From: Mesostigma viride | Lineage: Eukaryota > Streptophyta > Mesostigmatophyceae > Mesostigmatales > Mesostigmataceae | DNA length: 64,000 nucleotides | Direction of reading: 5' to 3' | Assembly (NCBI GenBank): GCA_009746045.1 | Contig: RPFO01000156.1 | Location: 3,452,318-3,516,317, forward strand | Shown here: positions 44,647 through 57,736 of the stretch, piece by piece | Position numbering within the stretch: the first letter of the stretch is position 1 | How the letters are laid out: every line of letters begins with the position of its first letter | The notes under the pieces: generated by a model | The model's database searches: none | What the model was told of the DNA's origin: nothing | The model's input: the letters and a program-made list of their open reading frames with translations, nothing else | Made by a program: the position numbers and the translations under genes

Positions 44647-46821
44647 CAATGGCTCCTTTGACTACCCCAGCGACACGCCAAGCGGCCACGAGCCGCGCTC
44701 GCACCGCACGGCGCCCGTGGCCATCTTCTGGGACATCGAGCAGTGCCAGGTGCCCCCTGGGGTGGACGTGGAGAGCGTGACGGGCAACATCCGCGCTGCG
44801 CTGCGCTCGTACGACATCACAGGGTCCCTGGTCTGGTTCAGCGCGTACGGGGACTTCAACCTGCTGCCGCACCGGCTGCGCATCGGCTGCCAGAACACGG
44901 GCGTGAACCTGCTGGATGTGCCCACCAGCAAGAGGGAGGCGTCGGACAAGGCCATGCTGGTGAGGGGGACGCATGCCTGTGGATGAAGGGGGGGGGGGGG
45001 GTTCCAAAGGGGGATGGTGGGGTGGGGTGGGTTGAATAAACCATCAGCGTGCCGTGCTGGGTCAGGGGGTGGTAGTCCTAGGGGGACGGTGAGGGGGGTG
45101 GGGTGATAGGCAAATTGTGCCATGCTGGATGAGGGGGGCACGCACGCCGTGCTGGTGACATGTGGTGGTAATTAGCCCACCCTTGTGCCTGGCTGGTTTT
45201 GGGGGCAGCCGTGCGCCGTGCCGGCAAGGGGTGCTGCTATGCAGAACCGCGCTGTATGTGGGTATCGGATATGCGGTGCTGGCGCACCCCTCACATGCCA
45301 TGCTGTCATGTGGACGCCCAGGCGCTGTGCCGTGCCATGCGGGCTGGTGAAGGGCGACCTTGTTTCTTGGGCGCGCCATGCAGGACAGGGTGCTGATTGT
45401 TGTGCCATGCGGCTGGGAGGGGGTGGCCACAGGTCGTGGGGTTGGTTATGGTGGATTAGGTTAGGTCTTGTGCAGATGGTGTCGCAAACGCTCTTGATGG
45501 CTTGCAGCCTCCTCCGTCCTCCAACCCCTGCAGCCCCCCCCCCCCCCCCCCCGCTCTCCCCCGTTCCCTCTGCCACCACCACCCCGCCGTGCAATGCGCT
45601 CCTGTGTGCGTGCTGACTTGTGCTCGTTGTCCTCCTTTGTCCCGTCCCGTTGCCCTGCCCGTGCCGTCTGCCAGTGCGACATGTTCCTGTTTGCGGTCGA
45701 CAACCGGCCGCCCGCCACCATCTTCCTCATCAGCGGGGACCGCGACTTCTCCAGCGCGCTTCACAAGGTAAGGGGGAGGGGGGGACCGAGACTTCTCCAG
45801 CGCGCTTCACAAGGTAAGGGGGAGGGGGGGACCGCGACTTCTCCAGCGCGCTTCACAAGGTAAGGGGGAGGGGGGGACCGCGACTTCTCCAGCGCGCTTC
45901 ACAAGGTAAGGGGGAGGGGGGGACCGCGACTTCTCCAGCGCGCTTCACAAGGTAAGGGGGAGGGGGGGACCGCGACTTCTCCAGCGCGCTTCACAAGGTA
46001 AGGGGGCGGGGGGGCGGGGGGGGGCGGGGGGGAGGGGGGACAGCAGCGATCGAAGCTAGTGGTAGTGGTAGTGGTAGCATCTGCAATATGTAATGACTGC
46101 AGTGGGCTGCTCAAAGTTGCCCTGGTAAATAGGAGGGTGTCAGTAGACAAGCGACCTGCCACGCGTCGGCAGATGGTTTCCCCCAATAGGAGGACGGCCT
46201 CAACCGTGGTGCCAACTTGCCATGGCCCTTTCCTGCCATGTGTGGAAGCCTGCAAACATCCGAAAAAATAACATGCGTAGAAAGTAGTGACGGTAGTCAT
46301 ACGAATAGAAGTGATGGTAGTCATACGAATAGAAGTGACGGTAGTCATACGAATAGTGCTAGGAATAGTGCCGACTCTACCCGCTGATTCCTGGAATATC
46401 TCTTGGTGCTGCATGGCCTGGGCCCTGTCTTCATCCCTTCCCCATGCCCCCCTAACGTACCCACACCCACACCCACCCCGCTGTCACCCCCCCACCCCCA
46501 TCACCCACACCCCCACACCCCCAGCTGAGCCAGCGGCGCTACACGGTGATACTGGCAGTGCCGGCACCAGCGTCCAACTCGCTCTCCTCCGCCGCCACCA
46601 TATTGCTCAACTGGGACCAGCTGGCGCGCGGCACCTTCCAGCAGCTGGCACCTTCTCCAGGGGGCGGCGCCAGCATCAGCGGCGCGCTGGTGCCCTCGGG
46701 ACCACCACCCACCACACCGGCGCAGGGACAGGGGCAGGGACAGGGGCGGCCGTCGTCAGCGTCTCCTTCGTCCGCTCGGGGGGTAAAGGAAGGGGGTCTT
46801 GCGCAGGAGACGCCGCAGCAG
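44647..46821 (+). CDS. NYN nuclease module (three exons)
   Basis: Exon 1 has VAIFWDIEQCQVPPGVD, VWFSAYGDFN, GVNLLDVP and KREASDKAM; exon 2 has DMFLFAVDN and FLISGDRDFSSALH; exon 3 starts LSQRRYTVILAVP. This is the order in plant NYN proteins. The acidic residues expected in the PIN-like active site (Asp in WDIE, Asp in SDK, both Asp in SGDRDF) are all present, so the nuclease is likely active. The usual Asn after WDIE is Gln here. Exon 3 continues into a Gly/Pro/Gln-rich linker. Both junctions are phase 0. Confidence 0.9.
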
Positions 46822-49800
46822 GTTGGTGTCGCCGCATGCGTGTTTCTTCTTTCTTTCTCCCTTCTTTTGTTGCTGTTTATGATAATCGTAGCATGGGGTA
46901 GCTTACCTGGTTTCAGCAGGGTTGGTCGAGTTCACCATTAAAGTTATCATCGATATTCGTTAGCACGTTGATGGTGCCTGGTCCCTTTTTCCTTTAACTG
47001 TACTACCAGCATTTGATGTTGTTATACATCCTTGGACAAACGCAGGGATCGGCATTGTGCCTGCACGTGTGTCCACTAAAGGACGCCTTCTAGGGCCTTC
47101 TAGGGCCTTCTAGGGCCTTCTAGGGCCTTCTAGGGCCTTCTAGGGCCTTCTAGGGCCTTCTAGGGCCTTCTAGGGCCTTCTAGGGCCTTCTAGGGCCTTC
47201 TAGGGCCTTCTAGGGCCTTCTAGGGCCTTCTAGGGCCTTCTAGGGCCTTCTAGGGCCTTCTAGGGCCTTCTAGGGCCACATACACCCTTGTTGCGTACAG
47301 ACCATTGTCGTGTGCATCCCGGTTGACGTTTGTGCCTGTGCGTGTGACACATGGCGTGGCGTGGTTCCAACTTTGCGTTGGCTGCCTACCAATGACAGGA
47401 CAAAGAGCCGCTTCAGAACGGCAAGGCGGGACATGATGACCAGGTATGTGTGGCGCTGCCTGCCTGAAATATTTTTTAGCGCAGGGCGTGAGGATGCGCT
47501 TGTTTGCATGCCGGACAGCATGCTACTAACAAAGTTTAGAGACCGTGCCTTGATGCTTTGTGTGTGGGTTTGGGGGTGGTTTGCATTCACCGCCGCCTCT
47601 CTCTCTTTGATGTGGCCGGACCGGGCTTGCTTTGGCTTGCTTCGCGGTTTCTTGCATGTGTTAGATATAGAAGATATTGGTTCTCTGCAGCGCCCATCCT
47701 TTATGATCATGCAGCACCCATCCATCATGATCATGCAAGCACCCATCCATCATGATTATGCAGCGCCCATCCATCATGATCATGCAGCGCCCATCCATCA
47801 TGATCATGCAGCACCCATCCATCATGATCATGCAGCACCCATCCATAATAATTAACCTTCCTGTCAGTTCTTTTCCCTCTCATGGCTATCGGCCCGTCGC
47901 TCATCCCACGGCCGTCCTCCATCGCCTCTTTCGATGGTCCTCTCTAACGGCCTCTGTCGGCTACTTGGCTGGAACCCTGGCCTGCCCCCCCTGCAGACGG
48001 ATCTGCGCGACGGCTCCCCCTTGAGCGACGTGGCCCGCCAGGTGGCGCACGACGCTGACCTGGCGCGCGTGCGCAAGCAGATGTCCGCCCTCCTGCAGCG
48101 CTCTGCGTCCGCTGGGTTCCTCCTCAGCGGGCTGAAGCACCGGTTCGAGGCGCAGTACGGCTTCGAGCTCGACTACAAGTGCGTGTGGGCCTCCCACCTG
48201 ATGGTGGTGTTGGGTGGGGCAATGCGTGCGTGCTTGGGATGTCGTTGGCAACATCAAGTAAAGCTGTGGGACTGCTTGTTGGCTACATCGGCTATATTGG
48301 ACATTGGCAATATCGGCTTCTCGCGTTCAGCACTGGCCACGTCAGTATACAGCTTGAGTACCGAATGGGGTGCCGCCCTTGGGGTTGCTGCGTTGTTGGC
48401 AGCTATCGCCATAGCTATCGCGATAGTAGTTGCCTCATTGATGCCAGGCTGTCGTATCGGGTGATTGGGATGTCGCGTGTTCCTCGCACGAATGTCAAGT
48501 AACTTACTGCGACGAACTGCGATATTATCTGCGAGTTGTACAACTAACTGCATCATGACCTGCTCGCACGTCGCCCCCCGCCCCGAGCCCACGCCAGGGC
48601 GCTCGGCTTTGCTTCGTTCAAGGACCTAATCAAGAGCATGCCCGAGGACCTATCCCTGGAGGGCCATGGGGAGCGCGCTCGTGTGTACCTCAGTCCGCAC
48701 CAGGCCAGGCCAGGTGGCGCCGCGTCAGGAGCGCGCGGAGCCTCGCTCAAATGGGTGCCGCATGTCGCTGCCACGGCAGCCGCAGCCGACGGCAGTGCGG
48801 GGGGTACCGCTAACGTCACGCCGGCAGGAGAGGGTTGGAGGTCCGTCGCAGATTCCCCCGCCAACCAGGATAAGGGAGCGGCTGACGGGAGTGGCGCGGC
48901 CAAGGGGGGCGTGGGGTCGCCACCTGGGCTGGGTCCCTGGAGCACTGCCCCCGCAGGCCCCCAGTCGGTCGGGGCGGTCTCTGCGGCAGCCGCTGCTGCC
49001 GTGGAAGGCGCGGCAACACACACGGCGACGACAGGTGGCAGCGGGGGGGCTGGCAGTGGCGCCTCCCCCGGTGGCGGCGTGCAGCAGCAGCAGCAGGACT
49101 TCGCACCGCTGGTGAACCTTATCAACTACCTCAAGGCGAGCAGGGACCCTGGGCGGAGTGGCCCCATCCCTGTCACTGAGCTGGCCAAGCTGCTGGCCGC
49201 GCGCTTCCCTGACCTGCTGCAGAAGAGCAAGGGAGGTGCAGGGGGGTTGCCAGGGGGCAGTGACGGGGCCGACGCCTTCTCCACCCCCACCTCGTCCCCT
49301 TCGCGCACACTGAGTGGCGGCAAGGCCGGCGGCAACACCCTGGAGTACATCAAGGCGGCTGCAGACAAGGGCCTGATCCAGCTGTCGGGCGACAAGTGGC
49401 CATTTGGGTGCCAGGTGGAGATCGGGGAGACGCGCCAGCTGGCAATGCTGCAGCGAACGGGTGGGTTTGCCTGGCAATGCGTGTTGGGCGGCGGGCTTTT
49501 TTTCCCTTTCGATTAACCGGTTTTCTCCGGGACTTTGATATTGTTCCGGTGGCTGTTTTTGTTGTCTCACGAATGTCGCCTATTGTTCGCCTTTCGTTTG
49601 TCGTCTTGATGGCATTTCGTTTGTCATCGCTGCGCTGCGTGCCCTGTGCCTTTGGAGTGTTTGCAATGGAGGGGCACACTTCAATCTATTAGGTGTTTGG
49701 CTGCAATTATTTTGGCTGATCTTCGTTGTATATTTCTGTGCTGCTATTGACACCGATGGAGGCTCCTGGAAGTTTTTTGGGAGGGGGATTTTGGAACCTT

Positions 49801-52800
49801 TGTGTTGGGCCCCATGGTTAAGCCCTTTGTAACCTCTCCTGCCCCTAGGCTGTGCATCATCGCTCTTGTTTCCCATCCTGGTGTTGATGTTCTTCCGCCC
49901 CTTGTTCTTCTGCCCCTTGCTCGCGCTGCCTTGCAGAGGAGGGTCCCACGGACAGAGCCGTGTCGGATGGCGGAAGTTTGGACGGGTCCCCCCCCAAGCG
50001 CGCCCTCTCCAACGTGTCCACCTCCCCCGCGCTCTCCTCTGCGTGGCACACGCCCTCCCTGTCGCCCCCTGGGGTAGGGGGTGAGAGGGGGCGGTCGATG
50101 GCGGCCCACGTGGCGCGCGACGGCACTAGCGGGTCCTCGCCGCTGCCGCGTCCCGTGCCCTCGTCCGCGCTCGTAAACCTGGCGCACGCGATTCTCGACC
50201 GCATGCGCGCCACCAACGAGCTGTGCCTGCTGCCAGTAGCGGTGCTAGAGGAGAGGGTGCAGCGCATACTGGAGGACGGCGGGCGGCCCAGCCAGATCAC
50301 CCAGCTGTACGCGGCGGCGCAGGCGGACGCGCGTGCCGCGGGGGTGGACAGTAGCGCACTAGCTGGTGGGTGCCGGGGGGGAGGGGAGGAAGTTGTTTTC
50401 CAGCTACACGGCACCTGTGTATTGCATTGTTAGGACATGGTGGTAGGACATGGGCGTAGTCGTGGTGCGATCAAATAGTGGTCCAAAGAGGCGGCGGTTT
50501 TTTCCCTTGCTGGCTTTTTGCATGGTTTGAGCGGTCATGTTCCCTTTCATACCATTGTGTCTTGCAAACCATGCCCTTTCGACTGATCGGCTTCCCGATT
50601 CACAAATTTCACTGTCATAATTGCCCCTGCGTATGACGTAATTTTTTCGATGTAATTCTGTCATCTGACCCCCGCAGGCGCGCCAGCAGATAGCACCAGC
50701 CCCAACCGCAGCCGTCGAAACGCCCCAGAGGAGCCTCCCTCCTCCTCCACACCATCATCCTCCCGGCCGTCCGAGATGAGTCGCGCGCCCACGCCCGCGG
50801 CCATTGTGCGCGCGGCGCTGTACAGCGGGGCGCTCAAGCATGGCGGGCTGGGCCCCCTATGGCACGTCTGCCTCCCCCCTGGCCTTGCCACGCTCATGGT
50901 GGCCGAGGAGTCGCTGCGCGACGACCGCATGGCGCCCACCGAGACGGCCGTGCGCAAGCGGCTGGCCGAGTGCTTCGCGTCGACCAGCTGCTCGTGCGGC
51001 CAGTACAGCGAGGTGAGGGGGTGGCTACAGTGCAGGACACTGTATTGAATACTACAATAGTGCGCTAGTGAATGCGTCACTGTGTTTCGCGTCGACCAGT
51101 TGTTTCCGCTGCAAGTACAGCGACGTGAGGATTCCCCCCTCCCTCCCTCCCTCCCTCCCTCCCTCCCTCCCTCCCTCCCTCCCTCCCTCCCTCCCTCCCT
51201 CCCTCCCTCCCTCCCTCCCTCCCTCCCTCCCTCCCTCCCTCCCTCCCTCCCTCCCTGCCTGCCTTCATTCATTAATTCACGGGCATCCATCGCGAGGTGT
51301 TGGGATGCTTGACCCTCCCTGCCTTCATTAATTAATTCATGGGCCTCCATGGAGAGGTGATGGGATGCTCGATTGTGGAGTGTAGTACGCTATGCCATGC
51401 AACGTGCTGATGTTCGGTGCGTACTGCAAGGGGGGGTGGGGTAGGGTGAATGGAAGTTGTATTGGCGTCTTCAGCATCTTGGTTGTGATGGGGAGGCTTG
51501 TCTGCGCAGCCAGCAAGGGATGGATGACCTGGCCGGGTTTCTTGGTGGCCGAGTGCTAGGCGGCTTAGCCTACCCCCCCTGCACACATTTCGGTCCGGTC
51601 CCCCCCCCCCCCAAGGTCAACTGGGCGCAGATCGTCCAGTCTGCATTCACGATTAATCGTATGGCACAACGCACGTATCGTGCTAGGCTTTTCAATAAAT
51701 ATCTAATTAATCGTGCCGTGCTCATCAAGTCACCTGCCTTACTGCCTGCCTCACCGCCACAAACAGGTCAACTGGGCGCAGATCATTCAGCACGCGATCA
51801 CATCGGGCAAGTTCCGCTGGGTGTACCCTGACAAGGGGACGCGGGAGGACGCCAAGCTGGCCAGCGGGGGGCGCGGGTCGACGCCAGGCGGTGCGCTGGG
51901 GGCGTCACCCAACGTGAGCCCCCTTTTGCTGCCTTCTCCCCCTCACTTGGGGCTTTAAACACTAGGTTTTCTTGTAGGGTGTATGCTGACGCATGGCGCA
52001 GCGCCCAATGAGACAAAGCATTTACTGCCTTCTCCCCTTTGCATGCCCCTAGCAAGGCTCATGTTGACGGGTCGATGATGCAGCATGGGCGTTGGGGTGC
52101 GCTTTTCTTAGTGGATCCCACCCCGTACTCTGTATATTGAGGATGATGGCATTCTTAGTGGATCCCACCCCGTACTCTGTAGATTGAGGATGATGGCATT
52201 CTTGGTGGATCCCACCCCGTACTCTGTATATTGAGGATGATGGCATTCTTAGTGGATCCCACCCCGTACTCTGTAGATTGAGGATGATGGCATTCTTGGT
52301 GGATCCCACCCCGTACTCTGTATATTGAGGATGATGGCATTCTTGGTGGATCCCACCCCGTACTCTGTATATTGAGGATGATGGCATTCTTGGTGGATCC
52401 CACCCCGTACTCTGTATATTGAGGATGATGGCATTCTTAGTGGATCCCACCCCGTACTCTGTATATTGAGGATGATGGCATTCTTAGTGGATCCCACCCC
52501 GTACTCTGTATATTGAGGATGATGGCAGACGTGCCGTCTCCCACCCAAAGGTCAGCCGCTGTCCCCTGCCATGTTTACTGCACGTCTCTTTGCAAGTGGA
52601 CATGGATCGCCTGACGTGATGACGCCCACTGCCCCGCATCCCGTGCCACATGCCTCCTTCCTCTCGATCGTCACAGGCCAAGTCCAAGGGGTCGAGCCGG
52701 CTGCTGCTTCCGCGGGACTGGGAGCCGTGGAGCTGGCCGGACGTGCACTCCCACATGGATCCCTACCCGAAAAGCATGTGAGTGCTGGGGCTTTGCTTTA

Positions 52801-55800
52801 TGACCTGTGCAACTGGCCTGTTCTGTGAGTGTGTACGGATGTCAGTTTAAACAAGGATGGCTGCTTTATTCGTGGGCAGTTGTCGTGGTTTTCTTATTTT
52901 CAAGTCTTTCTCGTCCATGGTGCCACTTTTCTAGACCTTTTGGCTGGCACGGCTTCCTGGTGTGATGGTGTGCAGGCGCGTGTCCTCGCCATCTGCCATT
53001 GCTTTTACTCTCTCGGCTCTTTCCGGTTCGCTGCCTGGCAATGGTGTTCACAAACCGGGTGTACGGCATTCATGCTGGCTTGCAGGTGGGCGGATCTCCA
53101 TGCGTGGCTGGAGAAGTGCGGCAAGGCTCCAGGGGGGTGGGAGGATGGTCTGGGCATCGGTTCCACACTGGTCTCCGGCACGTCAGGTACGACAGTGGTC
53201 ACTATCTCATGTGTTGTGATGTTTGTGGTTTGTTCGTCGCGCGTCTACCGCACGTCTGGGATTCGGAGAAGCACTTGAAACGTGATGCGCTCGTGTCCTT
53301 AAGACGGATAGGGATGACCGCCCATTTTCTGGTGATTGACTGGGGACACGGTAGGCGTTGACAATAAGAATGGGGTGCCCCCTGCTCGCAGCTGTCAGCA
53401 AGGTACCCGGGTTCCATCCGCGCCATATTTCGTCCAAGGGATGTCGAGTACCTCATCACATGCTGGCTCCTCTCACTCTTATCTGCCTTTTCCTCGATCT
53501 CCCTCGGGCTCAGTTAGCTTACTGAGCAAGTCACGTATACGCCCATGCTTTCCTATTGCAGAAAGTGGCAAACCATTCTGACCCCTTTTTGGTCCCACCC
53601 CACCCCTTCCCCCGCCCCCCCACCCCCACCCCTCAAACAATAAAACCTGCAATCTCACAGCAGGTGTGGACTCACCGAGCCTCGCGGGCAGCACCACCAG
53701 CAGCGGCGGCGGCGGCAGCGTGCGCGACGTCTTCTCCGGCACAGGCCGCTACGGCGCGGCGCTGGTCCTCAAGAACCGGGGCCCCAAGTCTGTCCGGGCG
53801 CGCGCGCGGGGCGAGCTGTGCCACATCGTGCAGCTGTGCATGCGGCGCGGGTGGCTGGGCTACCGCCCCAACTCGACGCACGTCATCAACCGGTTGGCAT
53901 CGGACTCGCACTCGGGGGCAGCGGGGGGCCACCGCAGCGGCAGCAGTGGGAGCATGAGTGCGGGGCGCCAGGTGGCGATGGGCAGCGGTGACCATCATGG
54001 GCTTATGCGAGGTAATCAATCAATCATCTAGATCCATGCGCGCGACTGCTGGGCCGATGCGAGGTAAGGAATGCACAAAAACACGCTCAAGTAACGTGTT
54101 GTTTTCCCTGATGTTGTTGTCAGCAAAAAAGTTTTTTTTTTAATTCCTTGACACAATTATTTTTTAGTGACATTTGGGACAGCGCGCGTCCCATATGGGC
54201 ATCTCTGGCTAGTTTCCGGAGCAACGCCCCGCAGGCTTGATGGGCTGTGTGGCTTGATCTAAATTTGATACGAAGAAACGTTTAATCAGCAGTCCTGTGC
54301 TGTATTTACCTAGGTGCTCTCTACCGGTACCCGTCTCTCGTTTGTTTCTCTGTTTTTTATCCCATGTGTGTCGCTGGGTGGTGTGATCGCTGGGTCGTGC
54401 TATTTTGCATGCGCGCTCCCTGCATGTGCCAGGTGACTCGGGTGTACTGGACAGCTCGCCGCACATGAGCGCGGGCAGTTTTGGTGAGGGCAGCGAGGGG
54501 TCCCTGGTGCTGCGGCAGGGGGGCAAGGGGCCGCACACCGAGGGGGAGGGCGGCCGAGGCGAGCGCCAGTACAAGTCGGCCATGGAGTTATCGCCACCTG
54601 GCTCCGCGGGGTCGCCCGACGCAGGCCTTCTGGGGATGATGGGCATGGTCGGCGCCAACCGATGGGGCGAACAACCACAGGTAGGGGGGGGGGGGGGGGC
54701 TGAGGTGGAGAGGGTGGTTTGTGGCTTGGTATAGAGGGCTTGTCGATGGACCTGGCAAGAGAGTTTTCTACGCCCTCCTGGTGGTGGTACTTGCGAAGCA
54801 TTGGTCGACATATTTGTCAAATCAGACCTGCGCTGGATGCCGATTGTGACAGTGGCTGCCCAAGCTTTCTTGAAACACAAAGCTGCAGAGGTCATCGGTC
54901 AGCTGCAGAGGTCTTCTTGTTTGGGAACTGTTCGTCGCAGAACGCTGGCAGGACCATTGTTTGTCCACGTCCACTTTTCTTTGTAATCATCTTCTGTGTT
55001 TATGCGCGTCTCGCTGACATGGCCTCGTCCTCCAATGCTGCTGTGCCGTTCCTTGCGCTGAAAAAACATCTCCCAACGAATCGCTTGTCGTCGCAGCTCA
55101 ACTTCTCCGAGTCCGCCCTGCGCTCGTTCCTGGGCGGTCTTCCCCCCCTGCCGGGCGCCGAGTACGGTGACATCAGCCAGCAGTACCGCATGCACATGAT
55201 GATCCTCGCCGCAAATCAGGCCGCCGCAGCGCACGCGGCCGCGCTGGCGCAGGCACGGCCGCCCGCGTCATCCCTGGGCATGTCCCCCGCGTCGCACGCA
55301 GGGCCCCTGACGCCAATGCCCTCCCCCAACGTCCCCCCCTTTGCATCCCCTGCGCCGGGGTCGCGGTCGATGGAACCTTGGTCGATGACGAGTGCGGACA
55401 AAGGGGGGGCGGATGGCGGGTTTGGGGGCGCGGGGGCTGGGGTCACGCCCCACCCGGCGCGCCGGCTGTCGCCTGACAGCTGGGTGACCTCCCCAGGGGG
55501 CGCGCCGCCGCTGCTGGCAACAGGGAGCCTGCCGACGGGGGTCCCTGGTGGGGGGGGCCTGGTGGGCCGTGCCACCACCCCCACACGACCCCCCATGATG
55601 CGCTGGCCCTCCATGGATGCTGCCTCGACGACTGGTGATGGCGGCATGAGGCAGGGGCTGTCCGTGGGAGATGCCAGCAGCAGCAGTGGTGGCATGGCGG
55701 CGCCGTTTCTAAGCATGCCGGCATTCTTCGCAGGCGGCAGCAGCAATGTGGCACAGGTTCCCTTGGAGGAGGAAGGGGAGGCGCTGGAGCTGGGCAGTTA

Positions 55801-57638
55801 TGGCCACTGGGGCAGTGGCGTGGATGCGAGCAGCGGGGGCAGCGGGTTTGGCATGCGTGAGACCAGGTTTGGGTCGCTGGTGGTGCGTCACGCTGATGTG
55901 CTGTCGCTGAGCAGCTCCTGCAACAAGCCCCCCTTGCATCACGATTTGGACCCGGCAGAGGGGGACAACATGAGTGAGGGCGACAGCGATTGCGAACGGC
56001 TGCTGGGTAGCATGCCCTTGGACTGTGACAGCGAGCACCTGATGGGGCAGGGGGGGGGGCAGGGGGGGGGGGCGCGTCCATCCATTTCCCACGCGGCATC
56101 TCGTCCTCCTCCGCCGCCTCGTCCACCGGCTCCATGCAGCACCGGGCCTCCTGCAGCGCGGGCTTTGGCCGCAGCCACCTGGCACTGCCTGAGGACATCC
56201 TGCCAGGGCACGGCCAGGAGGCGGGCGGGGAAGGGGCTGGTGGCAGCGGGCGGCAGCGGCGCAACAGCGACGGCTACCTGATGGATCCCCAGTTCCGCGG
56301 CGCCATCTGGGGTACCCACCGGGGGGGTACGTGGCATGGGTTGTGAGAGCAGGCACCCCTCGTGCAAGGGCTTTGCTTCTTCTTTTGCTTACTAAGACTG
56401 CAGTTGCCAGTCCTTGTCGCCAGTCTCCCAAGGGCCGAACAACGTTCCCTAGCATGTTGACCAAGGTTCCCTGGGCTAACACGTTGTGTCTCGTCGTGAA
56501 CCCTCCTACCCACATGATGTGCGCCGGCGTCCTGCAGACAACCTGGGCGCAGGCATGGCACTTCCGGCGCTACCGTCGTCGCCGTTCCCTTCCCCCCCCG
56601 GAACGCCCCCCCCCAGCTGCTCCCCCCTGGGCCCCTCCCTCTCAGGGTCCCCCCCCGGCAATGATGGCGGGATGGCCATGGCCGCCAACCTCGCCTCCCC
56701 GGCCGTCCACAGGGCGGCACCTGGCAGCGCGCACACGCCCCGTCCGTCCTCAGTTCAGACGCTGATCATCGATGAGAGCGGCGACGGGACCAGCTGGATG
56801 TCCACCGCCAGCACGGGGGGCCTGTGGGGGCGCGCCAAGCCGTCGCAGGGGGAGCGCGCTGACGAGGGGCAGCGCAAGGTGCCCGCGGGGCCGCGCCACC
56901 TGTCGTTCCGCAGCGCGTTGGAGGAGCAGGCGGCTGACTTGGCACCGTCCGCACTAGAGGCCACCAGCTCAGAGGACGGGCGGTGCAGCGCTCGGTCGTC
57001 CATGTCCACCGGCCGTGGTGGCGTCGGCAGCATCTCGGCATCAGTGGCTAGCTCAGTCGACAGCAGCGCTAGCGTGCCCTGGACGGGGTCAGGGTCGCCC
57101 CTGCCTTCACCAGAGGAGGTGCAGCGTGTGGCGTGCGACTCCCCTGCGTTTGGCCGCCTGAAGCAACAGGTGGGTAGCCGTTCTAAATTTTTTTCCAAAC
57201 CACTTTCCTGGAAACGTGATCCCAGCAGAAAGGAGCTGAATCAATTGTTCAAGGGTTCACGGCTTGATGGCATTTGAGCTTTTTTTCTGGCCGAGATAAA
57301 GTCCTTTCATGCACCAAGCCTTTCATGCACTAACAGAGCCAACTGTGAGCATCTGAACGATCCATCATGGGTCGCCTGCAGGTGGTGCGCGTGGTCTCGT
57401 CGGCGATGGCGGCGGGCATGCACACAGGCCTCCCCCTGAGCTGCCTGGCCACCTACTTCTTGCTCCAGTTTGGGGAGCCCATCCAGCCGCTGCGCTTTGG
57501 CTTCCTCAAGCTGGAGCCCCTGCTCGAGCGGATGGGTGACGTGCTCAGCATCATCAAGGACGCCCGGGGGGGCACGCTGCTCACCGTGTCGGATGAGGCG
57601 GTGAGGGAGATCGGGGCGGCCATGACACAAGCCAAGCG

Positions 57639-57696
<58 letters not shown>

Positions 57697-57705
57697 GTAG
57701 TACAA

Positions 57706-57736
<31 letters not shown>

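Noticed and set aside
48725-49570. Long minus-strand frames opposite the NYN gene (also 55443-56515).
   Set aside because: GC-rich antisense shadows of confirmed exons; the plus strand has conserved motifs and consistent splice phases.
52105-52530. 47-bp direct repeats as a CRISPR candidate.
   Set aside because: Pure tandem repetition without spacers, inside an intron.
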